DNA of 32,676 nucleotides, from NCBI GenBank assembly GCA_019648995.1, contig BLXT01001517.1, positions 436,761 to 469,436 of the forward strand, in the 5' to 3' direction. The notes below the pieces were generated by a model. The model was not told the origin of the DNA, did no database searches, and saw only the letters and a program-made list of their open reading frames with translations. Made by a program: the position numbers and the translations under genes. Below, piece by piece: positions 11,975 through 32,676 of the stretch. Each line of letters begins with the position of its first letter. The stretch's first letter is position 1. Origin of the DNA: Plakobranchus ocellatus. Taxonomy: Eukaryota > Mollusca > Gastropoda > Plakobranchidae.

Positions 11975-12100
11975 CCACAGCAAGATGATCTCAGGCTTTT
12001 CGTACTTCCGTCAGGCCAGGGCACTGGTGGCGGGGCTCGACAGAAGGGTCCTTGCAGATCTCAGGGCAGACTCGCTAACCACTGTGCCACCGATGCCCCT
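11975..12100 (-). repeat. tRNA-derived SINE, best-preserved head
   Basis: On the minus strand there is an A box tggcacagtgg (12089 down to 12079) followed by ttagcgagtctg. A degenerate B box ctgtcgagcccc lies at 12043-12032. The body then reads gccctggcctgacgg, tacgaaaagcctgagatcat. The same body blocks recur at 2.9, 18.3 and 27.2 kb, which supports a dispersed SINE rather than a functional tRNA. No cloverleaf with a complete acceptor stem is apparent. Confidence 0.75.
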
Positions 12101-12280
12101 TATACAGATACGAGCTGGGGTAAGCCTTGAAGACTAGGCATTAACTTTGACATGTGCAATGATGCAAGGTTTGAATGTGCCTCAATATATGGGAGTAGAG
12201 GACAAGATGGCAAGCTTTTCAAATGCATCATTAATCACCAGACACAAGGGAGTATTCTTTTTTTAAACAAATGCAAGAAG

Positions 12281-12300
12281 GGGAGGGAGGGAGAGAGCGA

Positions 12301-12357
<57 letters not shown>
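12281..12357 (+). repeat. (GA)n microsatellite
   Basis: A purine-rich lead-in becomes about 49 bp of pure GA repeat (12309-12357). Apparent ORFs rich in Arg-Glu (+) or Ser-Leu (-) through it are repeat products. Confidence 0.95.
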
Positions 12358-12359
<2 letters not shown>

Positions 12360-14104
12360 TAACTAAAGGGAAAAAAGCAAAACAGAAAAATAACACCAAA
12401 ATTATATAAATGAAATATTTAAACGAACTTATGTTTTGCATGCATCATTGTTACAATGTCACGTACATTGATTTCTCATCAGTTTTCTCTCAATATCAAA
12501 AGAACAAAAAATTCTAATCATCAACAATTTTGCAACATCAAATACAGGGGAAAAAAGCTTTTCTAAATATCTGAAATAACTAAATTAAGATGTATTTTGT
12601 GAGATATTCTTCCCCTAAAAAATATTCCCATAAATTATGATATACAGGATGAAAAAAATGGCTGAACAGCTGCAAATATATACCACTTTTTAGAATAAAA
12701 ACTTTGGATCACAAAATTAAATCCGTTTTTTTTTTAAAGGCTGGCTATATTTAAAAGAGCAATAAGGCCTATTCATTTTATGTGAATCTGAACTTGTCTA
12801 AATAAGTTACACAGATGACACAATGCTTAAACTGTACATGAATTTCTTTTCAAATGGTTTTAATTCAAGCTTATCTGTGATGAAAAGTTATTGGAGCTAC
12901 CTAAATGTTGCTGCTGATATATTGATTCTTAAGTGTTTTATCTTCTTGAAGCGCAATGAAAAAAAGAAACATCAAAACAATCAAAAGTTACCTTCTAAAA
13001 CTTTAACTTGTGATTTCTGCCCTTTTCCAACGTGTTACCAAATAATTCAAAACACTAAAAAATACAATAATCAGATACAACTGATGGACAAGACAGACAA
13101 GAGAATCAACAAAAAATGTATCATTCATCAATAGACCAAAGAAAAAAGAAAAAAATCACCCAGCTTCCATTTTCTTGCATACTAATAAATGTTTTACATC
13201 AGACCTGTCAATATACACTGAAAAAGTCAATAGAGGTTCCCTCTTTATTCAGTCTCATTCACCTCATAAATATGCAGCAGTCTAGCAAAAGGAGTGGCCG
13301 TAAGCCTATCTTGTAAAAGGAGAGATGGGAGCTTTTGTAGAGCAAGGATAAATTTTATTGTATTCATGTGTATGCCAGGCTTTCTTTGGACATTATAACA
13401 CGGATGGAAATGGTCAGTTCAAAGGTATCATTTCCAATAATTTTGCTTGTTCTAGAGAAGACTCAAAGAAAATTCATTTAGATAAGCCTTCTCCACATAA
13501 AATTCCAACAAAAAATAAAATCATCTTTGGTTTTCCTGGTTTCACAAGAGAAGTGAAATGTTAAAAAAAATAATGGTTTTATAAAAAAAAAAAAAAAGAC
13601 CCTCCAGAGGAATTTTTGCACATTGAAAAAGGTTGTTTTTCTTTCTCTTTCTCCTTCTTTGGTTTTCTATGCTATGCAGCCGAAGAGTAGAATCTGCTCA
13701 TGTGAAAACATATAAATGTAAGCATTTTTGGTTATATGGTATCTCTATCCATTAACTGGAGAAATAAAAAGACCATAGACACCGAAGTAGACAAGCCATA
13801 GGATAATTCAAAATGATGCTGAAAAAGAATTGATATGGCTTACAAAAGCTTCTCAAGCGGATTCAAGCAGATAAATAAGAAATAAAACAAGATCACTTAC
13901 ATAGGGGATAAGCAGTGCAAATCTGACACAAGTTGCCTTACTACAAGAGCATTTTAAAATTTTGTATTGACTCAAAAAGGCAATTAAAGTACTATCTTCC
14001 AATTCGCAGGTCTCTTAATAACAGTATGTGTGTTTTTGTTTTTTATCATTTTTGGTTGGTTTTTTTTTGGTTTCGTTTTGTTTGGTTTTTTTTTTTTTTT
14101 TTTT
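12358..14104. other. Non-coding AT-rich stretch
   Basis: No exon supported. A single TIR-like 12-mer, cagacctgtcaa, starts at 13200. It shares its first 8 bases and its CAA with the transposon ends at 23.5 and 25.5 kb, but I see no partner. The T run at about 14087-14104 leads directly into a G run. Confidence 0.45.
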
Positions 14105-14128
14105 GGGGGGGGGNNNNNNNNNNNNNNN
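14105..14128. other. G homopolymer and assembly gap
   Basis: A long T run, nine G (14105-14113), then fifteen N (14114-14128). The arrangement matches the gap at 10.9 kb. Confidence 0.95.
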
Positions 14129-15654
14129 TGAAAATTTTACACCTATACGTATCATGCTCATTTAACTCAATATGTCCAACAAGTCACTTGCGAGTAATTC
14201 ACACTGGGTGCCTCAAAAATCTGCCTGAGATCTGCTGCTTGTAAAGGCAACTTCTTGATGATCAGTTACATCACAGGGATTCAAAGGCTTTAGGCAATAC
14301 AGGGCTTATCTACATGTATAAAGACATTTCAAACATCTGTCCAGATGAAAACTAATCTATTACATAAACACTTGAGCTGCATCTTTATACACCTAACTAC
14401 AAGCAAACACTATCACAGGATTTATCATATTATGCGACCCCTGTTTTCAATCTTACTCTTTACAGATGCATATCATTGAACCTTTAAAAAAAAAAATGTG
14501 TTTTTAGTTTTTAAAAAATGTGCAACTGGCAACTAATTTCACATCAAAGAATCTTTCAAAAGAAAAGTTATTTACACACACATAAAAAAAGTAAAACAAA
14601 AACTAGCGATTATATAGTTCAGAAATGTGGTAGTTTATGGTGACTTGTATTCAGAGAGGTTTTTCCTACAATTCACCAACTAAAAGTTAGTTTTTTTGCT
14701 GGCGACAAACAAGAATACAATGTGATTTTGCAAAAATAAGTGCAATTAGGATTTCCAAAACATGAAAATGTGTGAAATTTTGGAGAAGTCCATATCTCTG
14801 CAAAGCCTTGCATAGTAAGGCATACCAGCTTAACTAACAAGGCCTTCGTTGTCACATACAGACCAGGAAAAAGAAAATAAGACCTTGACATTTGTCCTTT
14901 CAATTAAGAACTTACTTTTCAGAGAAAATGACATTTTATTTTTCATTTATTTCAAAACCTTAGAAGAGCAGTATTAAAAAAAAAAAAGGAGAGAGAGAGA
15001 GAAATTAATCAAGTCAAAGTAATTATACATAATAATATTTGCTTCTCTAGAGAGAAAAAACCAACAGAGCTTTCAAATCAAAAATCAAGTATGCAGAATA
15101 GCAGAACCATGAGTTTTTTCCTTTGACCCATGATTATGAAAATGACTAATAGACAATCACTATCACCATTAATGATATATTTTTTTTTATTTTTACCGTT
15201 TTCATTGCTTTGTAATTTTCTTGGTTACAGATAAGATGTGGTTGCTTTCAATGACAAAAATTGCAGAATCGCCTTGTAGCACCATCATTTTCCTTTTGTG
15301 GCATCCTTCACAGATCTGTTGTTTATAAGTCTCTTTGTACTGACATTGTCACAACCTTTAAAGGTTTTCGCATGTTCCATGTCTATGTGTTTTACTTTAT
15401 TGAGTACATCAATTAAAGATTCTCCATCCTAAATATTTAAACCCTAGCTTAGATTAAACCCGATATGCCATACAAATAGCATTCACAACTGCTCTCAGTT
15501 CTTGCTAGTGCCAGATGTTAGCTAATTTCATTGTACGGTATTTCTGCCCAACAGGGAAGTGGAAGTCCACAACAGTATTTCAACATCTCTTCTGAAGAAC
15601 AAGATTTAAGCAAATCCAAATTGCTTATCCTCTCTGCACTGAATATACTATCTA
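14129..15654. other. Probable 3'UTR or flank of the carrier gene
   Basis: Non-coding DNA downstream of the carrier stop on the minus strand. Further minus-strand AATAAA motifs occur (for example + strand tttatt at 15396-15401). The transcript's 3' end cannot be fixed from sequence. Confidence 0.4.
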
Positions 15655-15660
15655 TTTATT
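15655..15660 (-). promoter_or_regulatory. AATAAA poly(A) signal just after the carrier stop
   Basis: The minus strand reads aataaa here, 22 nt past the end of the stop codon. Use of this site would give a very short 3'UTR. Confidence 0.35.
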
Positions 15661-15681
15661 ATCCTAAATTAATTGAAACAT

Positions 15682-30014
<14,333 letters not shown>

Positions 30015-32676
30015 CTGAAATACACAGGAAAAAATAAAAGATTTTATAGTTGAACATTTTACTTTCAGCACCTTAATACACATGGGACAAAATAAATGGA
30101 ACAAAATGTTCACAAAAGAATTTTCACACATTTTTCACATGCATCAATAAAGGTTCTCTTTATTTTTTAATTAAACCGCGACATTTTTTTATTTGTAATA
30201 ATAAGCTACCCTTCATGTTGCAAGTGGGATGGACTTTGTTTGTCTTCCTTGTTGCTCTTTTCACCACTAATCACCTGACTATGATAGGGTTGTTTAAATA
30301 ATCTTAAGAATATCCTAATTTGACCAATTCTGTCTTATTTGGCAAAGGTATTGGGATTCTGATGCACAGATATTATCATGTAGAAATAGAAACTAAATGT
30401 TCTTCATAAAATGAAAAATATATATCTAGAGCTACACATTATATCTCTTTTTTTCTGGGGTAGTTTTTTTTCTTATTTAGTGATCTAATGGTTAAGACTG
30501 GAAAGTACAAGTTTAATCTTTCTTCATTTGATCTATAACGTTTCAAAAGATTCGTTTACAAATAATATTTCCATTTATTACTACTTTATTTGAAAGTAGG
30601 ATACACTTCATTTCAACTTTAATTTTGCTGCGTTTATCAATTCTTTACTTTCTGTTTGTTTCTTTATTGCTGTTTTTGATTTATGGTAACGCTACACACA
30701 TTATACAATATGCACATTCAACAAAGCATTTCATGCACACCAAAATTAAAATAAAAGCACACAAGCCAGCTTTTTTCTAAGGCTGAAATAAGAGAGAAAA
30801 AAATTCACCAAAAACTTGGTTTGATTACTAATGGGACAAATACATATAAGTGTAAAAATGAAGGATGGCCAAATTTATTTATGCCATATGAAAAAGAAAA
30901 AATAATACTTTTGAGCAAGGATTTCTCAAACTCAATGTTAATTTTAATGACAATGTTTTTGATATAAACAATTTGAATTCGCCAGTACTCAAAAGTTGTT
31001 TTTGTTTTCGTTGTTGTTGTTGTTGCTCTGCTGAAGCGAGTCTTGGGTAATTTAGTCATGCTTGTTAGGAAAAGACAAATATTTTCTTTTTTTTTTTCAG
31101 AGACTTTACTCCTTTATCTTTGATTGAAGAATTCAGTTCCCTTGGAGTGTCAATACTCTCTTTGCTCTAAAAAATTCCCCCTTGTATAATATATTGTGGT
31201 GCAATCTTGAAAAATTTTCAAAGCTAAGGATGTAAGAAATGAGAGGGCCAGAAAGAAATACATTTTGCTTCTTACTTGTTTCATTCAATTCATTAGAAAA
31301 GGGATGATGATAAATGGTTTTAAACTATCAAACCATGTCAAAGATAAGATTGAGTTAAATGTGTCATATATTTCCAATTAATGTTTAATTCAGTGCCATA
31401 CATTTCCAATTCCTGTTCAATTTCAATTCAAAGAGTCATATAAGATTTCTTCCATGAGCTATTTTCAGTGATCTGCATGTACTATATTTTCGGAAGAAAA
31501 AAAATTGTGAAAACAGCAAGCCATGATCAATGTGGCTTAAACTGAAAACTTGTGCAGACTATGTAACAAAAGAGTGCAGACTTCAACCTCAAGAAACCAT
31601 TCAGTGATGCAGCCTTCTCTATCACAAATGTAAATATTTTGTTATAATCATTTAAATTGTAAGTTAAGTTGTTGCATAATTTTTCTTAACATGTTTGGTA
31701 TTAAATTGAACACATTAAAGATTTAAATTTCCAAAGCCTTTATTTAAAAGCTTTCATGTTTTATGCCTCTAGAGTTATAAGATTTGATAATATTACACAA
31801 ATTCAATTCCTCATTACTTGTGCGCTCAACTGGAACAAAACCTAATATGACCCTAGACGTAGAGTAATATAAGCTGTTACTTTAAACTCTTAAAATGAGG
31901 CTGTCAAATGTCCCTAAAAAATACAATCATGCACAATGAGTAAGCTTTATGTGTGTGTATAGGCACATGTGCACTAGTGTGTTCACCTAATTAAATTCTT
32001 TTTGTTTTTTATTGTTTCTTTAATGGATGGCTAAGAGCTATAAATTTGATTCACAGGGATAATTTTGTAAAAAAAATTTTCGGATTTTTTAATGCTGTTG
32101 TTCTTTTTATTTTTGTTTTGTTTTTTTTTTTTTTTTCTGTATTCTTGACACAACCTATTTCAAGGAGTTGAAAAGTTATTTCAAGTCTTTTTTCCATTAC
32201 CTTACAAACCTAAATCATTAGATGAGAGTGCAAACCAAATTTATAAAAAACGACAATTTCATACAAGTGCCTTGGAGACCAGTCAAAACAAGTTCTATGA
32301 ATAGTAAGTCAGGTTTTAGGTCTTGTCGTAGATTCACCATAGTTATTATCCAGTTTTATCCATTGCAAACCTCAAAGGATATAGTATAGAAAATAAACAG
32401 GATCAAAATTCTTGCTTTCAAGTATTAAAAATGTAGTTACTGACCTCATACTGGTCTTGAGACAAATATAGAGATATAAGCATTGTCAATTTAAATGCAG
32501 TCAAACTACTTGACCGTTGCCTTTCAAGAGCCTAAGAGGCAGGTGGGACCACAAAGTGTCTCTATCTTTGCAGCTAATGACATGTATATTCAGAATATTA
32601 AAAAATATATATATGAAGAGCTCCATAACAAAACACATTATAAACACTGAGGAAAGCCAAGAAAATGGGGGGGGGG
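30015..32676 (-). other. Carrier intron, 5' part missing (at least 2,662 bp)
   Basis: I searched the minus strand for the preceding EF-hand exon and found none, so it lies beyond the window. The stretch holds a short (GTT)n tract (about 31009-31024) and T runs, and the window ends in ten G (32667-32676). Confidence 0.7.
31009..31024 (+). repeat. (GTT)n microsatellite
   Basis: Five consecutive gtt units after a T-rich lead-in. A short Thr-rich frame on the minus strand is a product of this tract. Confidence 0.75.

Larger units (their letters stand above)
8118..11980. other. Non-coding AT-rich stretch with microsatellite and assembly gap
   Basis: No supportable exon. It contains a short (CAA)n tract at about 9671-9691, many A/T runs, and a G20 run followed by four Ns (10860-10883). 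A possible very degenerate SINE head near 10168-10210 is too weak to call. Confidence 0.45.

Noticed and set aside
12152-12441. Overlapping frames rich in Arg-Glu (+) and Ser-Leu (-)
   Set aside because: They are translations of the (GA)n microsatellite.
30015-32676. Possible EF-hand exon of the carrier gene
   Set aside because: I looked for the expected MEVDILFQL-type sequence and flanking splice sites on the minus strand and found none.

Overview
This is AT-rich eukaryotic genomic DNA: exons separated by GT-AG introns, long homopolymers, microsatellites, tRNA-derived SINE copies, a LINE relic and a DNA transposon. The main gene is of animal type. The repeat mix suggests an invertebrate, perhaps a mollusc or other lophotrochozoan, but that is inference. 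Nothing bacterial or phage-like is present: no operons, CRISPR arrays or Shine-Dalgarno-led genes.

Layout. (1) 1-602 is the end of an intron and 603-1212 (+) is the terminal coding exon of an unrecognised protein with a low-complexity, Pro/Ser/Gln/Gly-rich tail and several tyrosine motifs. Its 3'UTR follows, with poly(A) signals and a diverged 125-bp tandem duplication. (2) About 2.65-15.68 kb is a gene-poor stretch between two convergent genes, with SINE copies, a (GA)n tract, two N gaps that each follow a G run, and one unusually long orphan ORF. (3) From 30014 down to 15682 (-) lie nine coding exons of the aspartate/glutamate mitochondrial carrier (Aralar/citrin, SLC25A12/13 family). They cover the end of the EF-hand/linker region, the whole six-helix carrier domain and the C-terminal tail. 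I joined all nine in frame across eight complete GT-AG introns, giving 388 whole or joined residues. The N-terminal EF-hand exons lie beyond the window's right end.

The carrier introns hold mobile DNA: a degenerate LINE reverse-transcriptase C-terminus (19.99-20.16 kb), SINE copies (18.3 and 27.1 kb), and a 1,984-bp DNA transposon with 14-bp terminal inverted repeats and a 6-bp target duplication (23485-25468) inside the largest intron. The two identified genes converge and show no functional link. I found no new multi-gene system. The most unusual items are the intact-ended transposon, the 171-codon orphan ORF, paired tyrosine motifs in the left gene, and sequence breaks that consistently fall at G runs.
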